NCBI GenBank assembly: GCA_944323165.1
Contig: CALURK010000003.1
Location: forward strand, 86,768-150,767
Length of the DNA stretch: 64,000 bases
Origin: Candidatus Gastranaerophilales bacterium
Lineage (GTDB): Bacteria > Cyanobacteriota > Vampirovibrionia > Gastranaerophilales > Gastranaerophilaceae
Direction: 5' to 3'
The position numbers were made by a program, and so were the translations under genes. A model generated the notes under the pieces. The model searched no databases, was not told the DNA's origin, and was given only the letters and a program-made list of their open reading frames with translations. Below, one piece after another: positions 43,621 through 52,528 of this stretch; the first letter of the stretch is position 1, and each line of letters starts with the position of its first letter.

Positions 43621-43760
43621 CCGGTTCAGTCCACTTAGCCTAGTGGCTAGGTTTATAGGAGGTTTACTCCGAGAGATTGAATGCGGTAAAGGGCAGCTTA
43701 TAGCCTGCCCTTACATATAAAAGAGGAAGTCATGTTAGCTCTTGTGACTTCCTTTTTATT
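43621..43760 (+). ncRNA. Unidentified structured RNA with three-way junction
   Basis: The stop of hsp20 is followed by a compact fold. P1 is 43621-43631 with 43675-43686 (11 pairs, one bulge). It encloses two hairpins, 43634-43640/43645-43651 (CTTAGCC, TAGT loop) and 43658-43661/43667-43670 (GGAG, GTTTA loop). Next come a GGGCAG/CTGCCC hairpin (43691-43710) and a terminator, AGGAAGTCA/TGACTTCCT (43724-43753), with a T-run. No conserved sequence of SRP RNA, 6S, tmRNA, RNase P or a riboswitch I know is present. No gene is controlled downstream within the transcript. It is probably an hsp20 3'-UTR RNA or independent small RNA. Confidence 0.6.
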
Positions 43761-43832
43761 TTGAGAATATAATATAATAAATACTAATATAGTTTATGGA
43801 AAAATTTCGTGTAATACAAGAGAATTATTATT

Positions 43833-44051
43833 ATGTTAGATAAGGAACGTTTAAAAAATCTTGGTATTAATATTAAGAGCGAGCGCTTAAGAAAAAATAT
43901 TTCTCAAGAAAAGCTTGCTGAACTTACTAATATTTCAAGAAACTCAGTTAGTTTAATAGAAACAGGCAAAATTAACCCTACCATTTTGAAAGTCATTGAT
44001 ATTGCAGCTGCTTTAGGCGTTGACGTAAGTGTGTTATTGAAGGAAGTTTAA
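43833..44051 (+). CDS. XRE-family helix-turn-helix regulator
   Basis: A 72-residue Cro/CI-type DNA-binding protein: LGINIKSERLRKNISQEKLA, then ELTNISRNSVSLIETGKINP and a final hydrophobic helix (VIDIAAALGVDVSVLLKEV). The size allows only the DNA-binding domain. The target is unknown. It converges on prs, overlapping its stop by 4 bases. Confidence 0.9.
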   Translation: MLDKERLKNLGINIKSERLRKNISQEKLAELTNISRNSVSLIETGKINPTILKVIDIAAALGVDVSVLLKEV

Positions 44052-45058
44052 ACCTTCATTTCTTTCTCAAACCCAAACAACGAGCTTACTGACTCATCAT
44101 CATGAATGCGTGATATTGCTTGTCCCAATAGTGGTGCCACAGATAGTTGTTTTACATTTGATGGCAAATCTTCTTTCGCCCAAGGAATAGTATTGGTTAC
44201 GATGCACTCTTCTATTGGAGCATTTTTAAGTCTTTCTATTGCAGGACCTGAAAGCACTGCGTGGGTTGCTCCTACATACACTGCTTTTGCACCTTTGCTC
44301 TTTAGAAGTTTAGATGCTTCACAAATAGTTCCGGCGGTATCAATTATGTCATCAAACATCAGGCAAACTTTGTTCTCAACATCGCCAATAATGTGTGCTG
44401 CGATAGCTTCGTTGTGTCTATCTCTGCGTTTATCAATAATTGCCATAGGAATATTTAAATTCTTTGCAAAGTGACGAGTTCTGTTTGCTCCTCCCATATC
44501 TGGGCTTACTGCGACCATCTCATCAGGGTTTAAACCTAAACTCTTTACATAGTCTACCAAGATTGGTGTTGCAAAAATATGATCTACAAGTATATTGAAA
44601 AATCCTTGGATTTGACCAGTGTGCAAATCCATTGCTAAAACTCTTGTTGCTCCGGCTGTTGTTAGTAAATCTGCTACTAATTTTGCAGTGATTGCTTCTC
44701 TGCCGGAAGTCTTTCTGTCTTGACGAGCATATCCATAATATGGGATTACTGCTGTGATTGTTTTCGCACTTGCTCGTTTGAATGCATCAATCATTATCAG
44801 AAGTTCCATAAGGTTTTCATTTACAGGATTACACAATGGTTGAACGATAAATACATCATCACCCCTGATACTTTCTTTTACTTGAACATAAATCTCACCA
44901 TCCGCAAAGTTCTTTATTACCATCGGACCTACGGTTGTTCCTAAGTAATCCGCTATTTCTTGTGCTAATTTTGGATTTGAACGACCGGAAAAAAGTCTGA
45001 TATCGTGAGTGGGGTTTACAGCTCGTTCAAGCTGAGGATAAGTCATTTCAAGCACCAT
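44048..45058 (-). CDS. prs: Ribose-phosphate pyrophosphokinase
   Basis: A 336-residue PRPP synthetase, source of phosphoribosyl pyrophosphate for nucleotides, histidine, tryptophan and NAD. IRLFSGRSNPKLAQEIADYL, PYYGYARQDRK (ATP loop), VLAMDLHTGQIQGFF, VSPDMGGANRTRHFAK and MFDDIIDTAGTICEASKLL (PRPP-binding) are all intact. AAAGGA precedes ATG 45058; an internal ATG four codons later is possible. Confidence 0.97.
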   Translation of the reverse strand: MVLEMTYPQLERAVNPTHDIRLFSGRSNPKLAQEIADYLGTTVGPMVIKNFADGEIYVQVKESIRGDDVFIVQPLCNPVNENLMELLIMIDAFKRASAKTITAVIPYYGYARQDRKTSGREAITAKLVADLLTTAGATRVLAMDLHTGQIQGFFNILVDHIFATPILVDYVKSLGLNPDEMVAVSPDMGGANRTRHFAKNLNIPMAIIDKRRDRHNEAIAAHIIGDVENKVCLMFDDIIDTAGTICEASKLLKSKGAKAVYVGATHAVLSGPAIERLKNAPIEECIVTNTIPWAKEDLPSNVKQLSVAPLLGQAISRIHDDESVSSLFGFEKEMKV

Positions 45059-45178
45059 GTGAAAATCCTTTCTTAAATTGTGTAATGTTGGAGTATCTCT
45101 ATTCTATAACTAAATAGCAATTTAAAAAAGTATTTTTTACGAAATATTAAGTGCTTTTATTATTTTTAAGCTTAATGG

Positions 45179-45343
45179 CTAGCTTGCTCTGCGCATTAAA
45201 TCTGAAAGTTTAACGTTTTTGTTTTTTATTGACGGTTCTGTTTTTTTTATTATTGGTGTACTTTTCAGTTGTGACAGACCTATTTTTTGAGGTTCTTTTT
45301 CAAATACTAATATTTTATTTAATATTATTTGTAATAAATTCAT
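45179..45343 (-). CDS. Small orphan protein, 54 residues
   Basis: ATG 45343 follows TTTAAGGAGACTATC, a strong site. The protein starts with a short hydrophobic helix (MNLLQIILNKILVFEKEPQK). It is then basic and Ser/Thr-rich and ends VKLSDLMRRAS. No family. It fills the 406-base gap between prs and the HEAT-like gene; a TATACT-like -10 lies about 20 bases upstream. The rest of that gap shows no further gene. Confidence 0.55.
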   Translation of the reverse strand: MNLLQIILNKILVFEKEPQKIGLSQLKSTPIIKKTEPSIKNKNVKLSDLMRRAS

Positions 45344-45464
45344 GATAGTCTCCTTAAAGAGTATTATACTAAATTTTCTATTTTACTTATCATACATTAA
45401 AACTATTTTTTGTGCTTAAATCATTATACATTGTGTTAAGATAGTATTATATAATAAGTAGGAT

Positions 45465-46181
45465 ATGGATTTGAACGCGGGTTTTTATAAAGATTTAGAT
45501 ACAAATTTTGAACAAGCTTGTTATTTATCCCAAAAGGATTTTTCTCACGAAGAGCTGGTGAATTTGTTAACTCAAGGAAATATTCCCCAAAAACAAATTG
45601 CTGCTCTCAAGTTTGATAAGGTAGAAATTATTGATGATGCGTTGGCTTTAGTAAATAATTTAACCGGCTGTGACGGTAAAATTCGAGAAGCTGTTGCTCT
45701 AAAAATTTTTCAACTTATACAAAATCCGAACGCACAAAAACTGTTTGCGCAAATGGAGCCTAAGGTATTTGCCGATGCAACTATTGATATTAATGCTAAT
45801 ATTTGTAGGCTAATCGTAGATAGTGTAAAGTTTTTAGCTGGTTCAAGCAGTTTTGCGGAAGAATATACGAAATTAATTTTAAGCTATGCAAAAGATGCAT
45901 TGGATGAGTTAGATAGATGTGTATACCGTGATAAGAAATACATCAAAAATAAGCAGCTTTTTAAGTTGTATTGGTGCCTTGAAACTTTAAAAAATTTCTA
46001 TAAGTATGCAGAATCTGATTTATTGATGAATATCTTAAAACGTTCTTCAATGCAGGATGAGTACACGATTAGGGAAAAAATTGCTCAAATTGCTATAATG
46101 TCAAGAGTGTTTGAGGGGTTACAAAATACCCTAAAAAATGACTCAAATTATTATGTCAGAGCTGTTTTCTTAAATCATTAA
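45465..46181 (+). CDS. Unknown helical (HEAT/ARM-like) protein
   Basis: A 238-residue, entirely helical protein without signal or membrane segment. Paired helices such as HEELVNLLTQGNIPQKQIAA, REAVALKIFQLIQNPNAQKL and YTIREKIAQIAIMSRVFEGL recall HEAT-type repeats, which bind other proteins. The ribosome-binding site is weak (TAGGA). It ends NYYVRAVFLNH and overlaps the convergent gene by 12 bases. Confidence 0.68.
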   Translation: MDLNAGFYKDLDTNFEQACYLSQKDFSHEELVNLLTQGNIPQKQIAALKFDKVEIIDDALALVNNLTGCDGKIREAVALKIFQLIQNPNAQKLFAQMEPKVFADATIDINANICRLIVDSVKFLAGSSSFAEEYTKLILSYAKDALDELDRCVYRDKKYIKNKQLFKLYWCLETLKNFYKYAESDLLMNILKRSSMQDEYTIREKIAQIAIMSRVFEGLQNTLKNDSNYYVRAVFLNH

Positions 46182-47078
46182 AGCCTGTTCCAGTACATCT
46201 AAGTGATCTTCCAATAAGAATTCTGCAAATTTTTTGGTATCAACTTGAGCCGCAACTATCGATAATAAGTCGTCAGGTAAAATGGAAACCATCTCCATCA
46301 ATGTATCTTTTTCCAAAAATACCATTGGTTTAACCATTTCTGTTTTCATCAATGTTGACAGCATATTAACGTATGTTTCATTTTCAAACAATTCTAAATA
46401 TTCAGGTTTCTGCTTTGTTAGCTGGAATGTTAATTGTCTTTGTACATCAGGATCTATTGATGACATAAAATCTCTGTATTTATCAATTGGTAATTCTTCA
46501 ATACTTTTTATTAAATCTAAAGGGTTAGTTTCATCTGATGGTTGGCCGGTAACTCCTTCTACAAATTTCTGCATAACCTCTGGAGGCATTGATTTGAGTT
46601 GGTTTATAACATCATATTTCTCAAGCTTTTCATTCTGGAAAAATTGTGCCAAATCATCTTCTGTAAACATCATTACAATTTCTTGGAGTGGAAATGTATT
46701 TGTTATTACGTTAACCAGTTCTTCTATGTCTACTTCCATTAGCATTGATAATAGTTTGTCTTTTGTAAAAAAGTACAAGCCCATTACCAAATCTTCTTTT
46801 TCCAGTAAAGGTAAAACCATTAATCTAGTCTTATCATCCATATTGTGTAAGATTACGAATTTGTTTTCCACATCTGTTAATTTGAATATTTTAATCAACT
46901 TTTCCGGAGAATTATACATTTCTCTTGCATAGTTAACTGCTTGTGTATTTCCCTGAGCAGCTTCAGCTTCAATAATTTCGTCAACAGTTTTTAAGCCGTA
47001 ATCCTGAACCATTCTGGATGAGGTTATATTCAATCGTTCTGCGAACAATTTCATATTTGTATCTAAAACTATTGACAT
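46170..47078 (-). CDS. Orphan helical-repeat protein, FliG/MgtE-N-like
   Basis: A 302-residue acidic protein of short repeated helices: RLMVLPLLEKEDLVMGLYFF, DKLLSMLMEVDIEELVNVIT and LMEMVSILPDDLLSIVAAQV. Such L-x-x-hP-x-E-x-L/V units resemble the FliG and MgtE N-terminal superhelix. The similarity is too weak to claim homology. AAGGAGAG precedes ATG 47078 and the shared promoter motif is 20-60 bases upstream. Not Sec-exported. Confidence 0.7.
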   Translation of the reverse strand: MSIVLDTNMKLFAERLNITSSRMVQDYGLKTVDEIIEAEAAQGNTQAVNYAREMYNSPEKLIKIFKLTDVENKFVILHNMDDKTRLMVLPLLEKEDLVMGLYFFTKDKLLSMLMEVDIEELVNVITNTFPLQEIVMMFTEDDLAQFFQNEKLEKYDVINQLKSMPPEVMQKFVEGVTGQPSDETNPLDLIKSIEELPIDKYRDFMSSIDPDVQRQLTFQLTKQKPEYLELFENETYVNMLSTLMKTEMVKPMVFLEKDTLMEMVSILPDDLLSIVAAQVDTKKFAEFLLEDHLDVLEQALMI

Positions 47079-47096
47079 GAACTCTCCTTATTTGTA

Positions 47097-47137
47097 ATCT
47101 CTTATATATATAAAGTATATTATATGTAAATAATTGC
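47097..47137 (-). promoter_or_regulatory. Orphan-regulon promoter motif, site 6
   Basis: Minus strand: GCAATT (47137-47132), 13 bases, then ATACTTTATATATATAAG (47118-47101) and AGATT. One of the cleanest copies. TTGTTACAAAT lies further upstream. Confidence 0.75.
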
Positions 47138-47189
47138 TCTAATGTAAAGATTTGTAACAATGAATTTGATGTGATATAATGAAACTTGT

Positions 47190-47945
47190 ATGAAAAGAAT
47201 TATTCTTATTTTAACATTTATTTTTGTGTTTTTAAATCCTGTTCTTGCCGCTACAAATATCAAAAAGGATATAACAGTTCAATCTGTTGACGGATTTACT
47301 ATAAAGGCTGTATTTGAGTATCCGAAAGTAAAGGGTCAGAAGGAGTTTTCAACTGTCGTATTATTACATTCTTTGGGTTATTCATCTCAGTGGTGGGAAG
47401 ATTTACCAAACGAATTGTTGAGCAGTGGTTATGCTGTTTTAAGGATTGATCTTAGAGGGCATGGAAGGAGTATTTATAATTCAAAACTTGTAAGGACTTC
47501 GTGGTCAAGCCTTACAAATTCTGCTTATGCCAAGTATCCTGATGATGTGATTAAGGTTATTGATTATGTTAAGGCTGAAAATACAAAGAAAGTATTTTTT
47601 AACAAATGGGCAATAGTTGGTGCTGATATTGGCGCAAGTACGGCTGTGCTTACGGCTGAAAAAATTTCTTATAAGCCAAAGACTATTGTAATGTTGTCCC
47701 CTGTTGTAAAGACAAAAGGGCTGTTTATACCTGTAAAATTGGCTAATTTGAACAATGTAGATATATTTGCAATAAATGGTACGGATGATATATCAGCAAA
47801 AGATGCATCAGATTATTTGAAACGATTTGCGCAAGCAACGTTTGTAACTTATACTTCTGAAGCCAAATCAAAGGGGATGATTATGTTGAAAAATGATCCG
47901 ACATTGAGTAAAATAATTACTTCTTGGTTGAAGGAATATTTATAA
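47190..47945 (+). CDS. Exported alpha/beta-hydrolase-fold protein, active site altered
   Basis: A 251-residue protein with a signal peptide (MKRIILILTFIFVFLNPVLA). The fold is clear: VVLLHSLGYSSQWWEDLPNE, AVLRIDLRGHGRSIYNS and a central IVGADIGASTAV. The nucleophile elbow, normally G-x-S-x-G, reads G-A-D146-I-G, and the late catalytic His position reads SKGMIML. INGTDDISA keeps the acid. Either an Asp-nucleophile variant or, given the missing His, a non-enzymatic periplasmic protein. Confidence 0.8.
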   Translation: MKRIILILTFIFVFLNPVLAATNIKKDITVQSVDGFTIKAVFEYPKVKGQKEFSTVVLLHSLGYSSQWWEDLPNELLSSGYAVLRIDLRGHGRSIYNSKLVRTSWSSLTNSAYAKYPDDVIKVIDYVKAENTKKVFFNKWAIVGADIGASTAVLTAEKISYKPKTIVMLSPVVKTKGLFIPVKLANLNNVDIFAINGTDDISAKDASDYLKRFAQATFVTYTSEAKSKGMIMLKNDPTLSKIITSWLKEYL

Positions 47946-48635
47946 GTTTGCACTTCCTTCGTTTTTCATTTTGTCTAAAGCTTGTTTAGTTCCTTCATAA
48001 TTTCTGCAAAGCTTTACTACAAATTCAATCGCCGCTTTGTCTTGATGAATGGCATCTTTTAACTTATAAATTTCTGAAAGTTGTAAATTCTTCGTATCAG
48101 AAGTTTCGAATAAATATTTTTTTAAAAGTCTTTGAGATTCTGAATCTAAGCCTGCAATTTTATGTTTGAATGCAAACCAGTTATACAGATGATAAATAAA
48201 GTAATATTTATTGATGTTACCGATCGAGAGTACAAACATCTCGTCTGTTTTAAATTTGATCGTCTTTTCTGTCGCTAAAGATAAGTATAAGGCTTTTGAT
48301 CCTTTTGCCGGATATATAAAACCTTCATTTTCGCCTATAGGATTTAATAACTTAGAGGCATTTTCGATATAAAAAACTTTTGTTCCTTGTGTTTTTATAT
48401 ATTTTAAGATTTCTTCCGGCTCATAGTTATATTTTTTTAGTATTAAATTAATTTCTTCTTCAAGTTGTAGTTTTTCAGCTTCTGCAAGCGAACTTAAGGT
48501 TAATGTAGAACCTTTGTAATAATGAGTTTTTTTCTTAGATGTATTTTTTGCGCTTAAGGTCTTTGACAAGCGCATTTTTAAAAATTTCTCTTGTATTGAT
48601 AATATTGTGTATATAAAATTCTTAAACAGTTGCAT
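47940..48635 (-). CDS. Unknown protein, 231 residues
   Basis: A soluble, basic protein without a recognisable domain. The N-terminus has a mildly hydrophobic stretch (MQLFKNFIYTILSIQEKFLK). A middle alpha/beta region includes IKTQGTKVFYIENASKLLNP and KTDEMFVLSIGNINKYYFIY, followed by helices. It overlaps the upstream 624-residue orphan gene by 14 bases, so it probably works with it and shares its promoter. It converges with the hydrolase gene. Confidence 0.68.
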   Translation of the reverse strand: MQLFKNFIYTILSIQEKFLKMRLSKTLSAKNTSKKKTHYYKGSTLTLSSLAEAEKLQLEEEINLILKKYNYEPEEILKYIKTQGTKVFYIENASKLLNPIGENEGFIYPAKGSKALYLSLATEKTIKFKTDEMFVLSIGNINKYYFIYHLYNWFAFKHKIAGLDSESQRLLKKYLFETSDTKNLQLSEIYKLKDAIHQDKAAIEFVVKLCRNYEGTKQALDKMKNEGSANL

Positions 48636-50496
48636 TTTTATTTTCCATTTTCTTTACTTGGTTTTTCGCAGAATGACATAATTTTTTTGTTTTTTCTCTA
48701 TTTTCTATAAGTTTTTCTACATAATCATTATTTACGATACTACAAAGATAAACAAATGATGTATTAGAACAACTTTCTGAAAGTTTAAACAGAGTATTGA
48801 GATCAAATGATCTTATAGCTGTGGTAAGTTTAGGTCTAAGGTATTTCAGGGCTGATGTATCAAGAATGACTTGTATTGCGTCAGTGCCATATTTAGAAAT
48901 GGCTTTTTCGACACCCTCATTTTTGATTTTTTGTATTATAGCAATCGGATTTGTATTTGCATTTGATAAAAACTTGTTTGCTTGTGCATTATTAACCTTT
49001 TTACTTTTTGTATTATCTCTTACCTTTTCTATCTCAATTTCTGTATCATTTTTAATAATTGGCTCTTGGTTTATTGTAAAGTAGTAATGTTCTGTAGAAG
49101 TATCTTTCTCTGTATCATAATCAACTTGATTATTTTCTGATACACGTGATTGTCTTTGAGTTGTAGATGCTATTTCATCAAGTTTTTCTTTAACTTCTTT
49201 GTACTCAACATTGTTATTGATAATATCCTTAACAGTTGCTGTAACTTCTTCGTAATCACTGAATTGTTTTGCATCATTGTCCCAAGTAGAAATAAATTCA
49301 GCTTTTTGATCACTGGTCATATTTATGTTGTTTAAAGCACCTTCACCTATACCTTGTGCAGACGCTGTATAATATTCAGTTTCCATGTAACTTAATAGTG
49401 CTTTTTCTTCCTCAGTTAAACTCTCTCCGTTTTGTTTTTTGCGCAAAGCGTTTTCGTATAATTTCCTGTCTGAGGTGTAGTCTGCTTGGTATTCAAATGC
49501 GGCATCAGCTGATTTATTTTCCATAAAGGTTTGTGTATAGCCTTTTAGAATTTCAGCTTTTACTTTTTCACCATTTTCTGCATTTGATTGTATAAGTTCT
49601 TTGGTAAAGCTGTAATTTGCATAATCTGCAACTTTAGTTTTTATTTCTTGATTCCTGCGTGTTGATATTATGGTTTTAGCTCCATATTCAAGATCTTCTG
49701 AGTGCAATAAAAGCATTGCATCAACTGCGGTTTCAGATTTTCTTTCAGCTGCAATTTCCAAAAAGTGTTTACGAGCAATGAATTTGTGCCTCAAAAATAA
49801 TTTCTGTTTTGCCGTTTCTCTTTGCTCTTTGGGTAAATTTTCGAGTTCCTGTAATTGCTTTTCAAATTCTTTTCTTAATTCAACTTTGAGCTTTTTAAAT
49901 TCAGCTCTTCTGGCGTCTTTTGAGCGTTTATCAAATTCTTTTCCTAATTCTTCACTAAAATTTTTTGCAGCAGCTTCATATTCCTCTTCACTTTTAAAAG
50001 CACCTGTCGATAGTGCTTGGTAAGTGTTCGTGGCTTCAGAAATAATTAGCTCTTCTATATTAGCATCTTTATTAATTTTACCTTCGGCTTTCAATGTTTC
50101 ATATTTTTTTACGGTCATCTGTATAGAACGTAATACCATTAACTTACTCTTTTGCGGTAACTGTTCAAATGCCTCTTTAGAACATCCTGTTACTTTTTCG
50201 ATTAAGCCTTCTTTTATCATTTTTTTTATATTAACAGATTCTGCTGGAATGTTTGAAATTGTTTCTTCAAGTGCTTTTTGTGATAATTGATTTGTTTTTG
50301 TATTTTTTTCTTCTGTTTTTTCTGTTTTTTTATTTTCACTTGCTTTTTTCTCAAATTTATCCACAGGTTTTTCTGTTTCGCACTCAATAATGGCATTATT
50401 ATGCTTTAGCTGGACAGAATTTGTTTTTGTGTTGTTTGTGTCTGTTCCCAGTATTTCTGTTTTTATGAAATTTTTAATTTCAGTTAAAAAGCTCAT
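48622..50496 (-). CDS. Large orphan protein, 624 residues
   Basis: A charged, helical protein with a disordered Lys/Glu/Thr-rich segment at residues 30-70. A long helical section follows (RRAEFKKLKVELRKEFEKQL is a likely coiled coil). It ends in VDYTE-free polar linkers and a helical C-terminus. A stretch QNGESLTEEEKALLSYMETE resembles KGEDLTPEEELLYNTFKQLY in the neighbouring 570-residue protein, hinting at distant paralogy. No signal peptide and no known domain. The shared promoter motif is 20 bases upstream of ATG 50496. Confidence 0.72.
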   Translation of the reverse strand: MSFLTEIKNFIKTEILGTDTNNTKTNSVQLKHNNAIIECETEKPVDKFEKKASENKKTEKTEEKNTKTNQLSQKALEETISNIPAESVNIKKMIKEGLIEKVTGCSKEAFEQLPQKSKLMVLRSIQMTVKKYETLKAEGKINKDANIEELIISEATNTYQALSTGAFKSEEEYEAAAKNFSEELGKEFDKRSKDARRAEFKKLKVELRKEFEKQLQELENLPKEQRETAKQKLFLRHKFIARKHFLEIAAERKSETAVDAMLLLHSEDLEYGAKTIISTRRNQEIKTKVADYANYSFTKELIQSNAENGEKVKAEILKGYTQTFMENKSADAAFEYQADYTSDRKLYENALRKKQNGESLTEEEKALLSYMETEYYTASAQGIGEGALNNINMTSDQKAEFISTWDNDAKQFSDYEEVTATVKDIINNNVEYKEVKEKLDEIASTTQRQSRVSENNQVDYDTEKDTSTEHYYFTINQEPIIKNDTEIEIEKVRDNTKSKKVNNAQANKFLSNANTNPIAIIQKIKNEGVEKAISKYGTDAIQVILDTSALKYLRPKLTTAIRSFDLNTLFKLSESCSNTSFVYLCSIVNNDYVEKLIENREKTKKLCHSAKNQVKKMENKNATV

Positions 50497-50515
50497 AATA
50501 TATCCCTGTGTTATT

Positions 50516-50553
50516 AGATATATATATAAAGTATTTAAAAATGATAAACTTGC
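50516..50553 (-). promoter_or_regulatory. Orphan-regulon promoter motif, site 7
   Basis: Minus strand: GCAAGT (50553-50548), 13 bases, then ATACTTTATATATATATCT (50534-50516). One change in the hexamer; spacing conserved. Confidence 0.68.
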
Positions 50554-50573
50554 TTAATTATTAAGAAATGTAA

Positions 50574-50601
50574 AAAGCCGGATGGTTTAATTTCCGGCTT
50601 T
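50574..50601 (-). terminator. Terminator after the 570-residue orphan gene
   Basis: AAAGCCGG (50574-50581) and CCGGCTTT (50594-50601); on the minus strand a T-run follows. It lies just upstream of the promoter for the next orphan gene. Confidence 0.82.
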
Positions 50602-50611
50602 GATAATTAAA

Positions 50612-52324
50612 TTATTTGTTTATTGTTTTCTTTTCGTTTTCTATAAGTGTTTTTTTTAGTAATTGTTTATCATCAAATGATAAATTTAATTTTTGAATGT
50701 CGCTTTCGTCAAACTTTCCTTTTTGAACAAATTTTTGTGCTAGGTACTTTCTTGCATTGGAAGGTAATGAATTAAGTACATAAAGAGGATTTGATAAACG
50801 AGCTATATAATTCTCCATGGCTTTTTTCAGTATAGGGGAATAGTTGAAATATTTTTTTATTAAATCAGTTTTTTCTCTTTTACTATCAGCTAGAGCAAAT
50901 TTTTCTTTTAAACTCTCAGGCTCCTTTGTAATAGGACTTTCAACTGTAAATTTAGGTTTATCTTCTTTTGGAAGAATTTCTTTTTTAAGATCATTTAACT
51001 TGTCAGTATTGACCTTTTCTTTCGGGGTAAAGCCAATATCAGGGGGTGTTGTATTCTGATTTTTTTGGTTTTCTTTTTCTGTAATGTAGCTGGCTGCTGC
51101 ATCTTCATATTTATTGTCTGTTATACTGTTTAAGATTTCTTCCAAATCTTCTTTTGACATTGTCAATGTTTCAGAATTTTCTTCTACAGCTTTAGCCATT
51201 TCTTTTATGACATCGTTGTAAATATCTTCACCGTGTTCTTTGATGTCATTATTAACCTTATTTAGGAAATTTTCTTTCCATTGATTATCAGTTATAACTT
51301 TGTTTTGCGGAATACCGAGTTCTTCACCTGCATATAATTGTTTGAAGGTGTTATATAGAAGTTCTTCTTCCGGGGTTAAATCTTCTCCTTTTTCTACTTT
51401 TTGAAGAAGAGCTGTTACTTTTTCATTTAATTCTTGGTGAGTTTTCGTTAAACCTTCTTGGGAATTCTCTCTGATTAAAGCAGCTTGCATTGCTGTTATA
51501 TCTTCATCTTTAGCAGTTTCACCCAATTGGTCTTTTTTGCCAAGTGCAGCTTTTTCTTCGATAGTCCAAGAATCTGCCCATTTAGTGCGAGCCTCTTGTG
51601 AACCGAAACTTGCAAGTGATGCAAATAAACCTATAGGTTTGTTTCCTGAAAGTAGATAGTCTGTAATTACTTGTTTGAAACAGCCTTTTTCTTCGTCTGT
51701 GCTGTTTGATAATAATTTTATATAATCTCTGAGTTGTAGTCTTTTAATTTTATCTGGATCTTTGCTTTTCTGGATTAATTCTTCAAAATAATCAGCAAAG
51801 TAACGTTTGATGTAATCAGCTTTTTGAGTTTCTGATAATTTGGAAAACGCACCTTCTTTTAAACCAAAGAAACGTTCAAGACGGGAAGAAATAGATTCCC
51901 CTTTAAGCTTGTTCTTGTCTTGTTTTAATTCTTCCAGCGTGTAAGCTCCGGAAGAGATTGCAACACAATATTTTCTCCCAAGTTCAATAGCTTTTTCTTT
52001 ATCGACTTTATTGTTTGTAGTGGCTCTTTGTATTGCAAGCTTTAAGGCATCTATAATTTTTTGAAGTTTTTCATCAGGTAGGTTTTCTACAGGGTAATGA
52101 AATACTTCATCAAGAGGTGCGCCTAAATCGTTGCATAAAGCTTTTAATTCATCTAACTTTGAGGTATTAGCTTGGGTGTTATTTTCAGTTGTAGTTGTTG
52201 TTTCTGCTTCCTGAACTTTTGTCATAATAGAATTTGTGTATTCTGTCTTAGCTGCACCCTTTGTTTGTTGTGCAGTTGAAACAGTTTTAGCTTGTTCAGT
52301 TGTATAAATTCCGCTTACTGACAT
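50612..52324 (-). CDS. Large orphan protein, 570 residues
   Basis: A signal-free N-terminus rich in Ser, Thr, Ala and Gln (MSVSGIYTTEQAKTVSTAQQ; TEYTNSIMTKVQEAETTTTT) leads into a helical protein. It has a polar Lys/Pro-rich linker near residues 420-475 and a compact C-terminal helical part (RKYLAQKFVQKGKFDESDIQ). No recognised domain. A segment resembles part of the adjacent 624-residue protein. The start at 52324 has GAGGT just upstream, and the shared promoter motif ends only 12 bases before it, so the leader is extremely short. Confidence 0.72.
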   Translation of the reverse strand: MSVSGIYTTEQAKTVSTAQQTKGAAKTEYTNSIMTKVQEAETTTTTENNTQANTSKLDELKALCNDLGAPLDEVFHYPVENLPDEKLQKIIDALKLAIQRATTNNKVDKEKAIELGRKYCVAISSGAYTLEELKQDKNKLKGESISSRLERFFGLKEGAFSKLSETQKADYIKRYFADYFEELIQKSKDPDKIKRLQLRDYIKLLSNSTDEEKGCFKQVITDYLLSGNKPIGLFASLASFGSQEARTKWADSWTIEEKAALGKKDQLGETAKDEDITAMQAALIRENSQEGLTKTHQELNEKVTALLQKVEKGEDLTPEEELLYNTFKQLYAGEELGIPQNKVITDNQWKENFLNKVNNDIKEHGEDIYNDVIKEMAKAVEENSETLTMSKEDLEEILNSITDNKYEDAAASYITEKENQKNQNTTPPDIGFTPKEKVNTDKLNDLKKEILPKEDKPKFTVESPITKEPESLKEKFALADSKREKTDLIKKYFNYSPILKKAMENYIARLSNPLYVLNSLPSNARKYLAQKFVQKGKFDESDIQKLNLSFDDKQLLKKTLIENEKKTINK

Positions 52325-52335
52325 CTTACATACCT

Positions 52336-52370
52336 CATATATATAAAGTATTTACGGTGACGGCAATTTC
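52336..52370 (-). promoter_or_regulatory. Orphan-regulon promoter motif, site 8
   Basis: Minus strand: GAAATT (52370-52365), 13 bases, then ATACTTTATATATATG (52351-52336). CCT precedes the hexamer as at sites 5 and 9. Confidence 0.72.
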
Positions 52371-52528
52371 AGGTGAATAAAATTTTGTAATAAAACTTAA
52401 TAATGTAAAAAAATGTAACGATTTTCGAAAAAAGTCTAAAGTTTTAGAAAAAGATGCCGTTATACAAAAATGTAGACGGGGATAACTTAAAGGTTGTCCA
52501 AAGCAAAACATTGAAAGGAGTATTTAAT

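Noticed and set aside
43621..43760. SRP RNA, 6S RNA or a known riboswitch
   Set aside because: The conserved SRP loop, the 6S bulge layout and the riboswitch consensus sequences I know are all absent.
46282..46932. 216-residue plus-strand frame inside the FliG/MgtE-like gene
   Set aside because: Ser/Thr/Asn-rich antisense shadow of a Glu/Asp-rich coding strand; it has no start signals.
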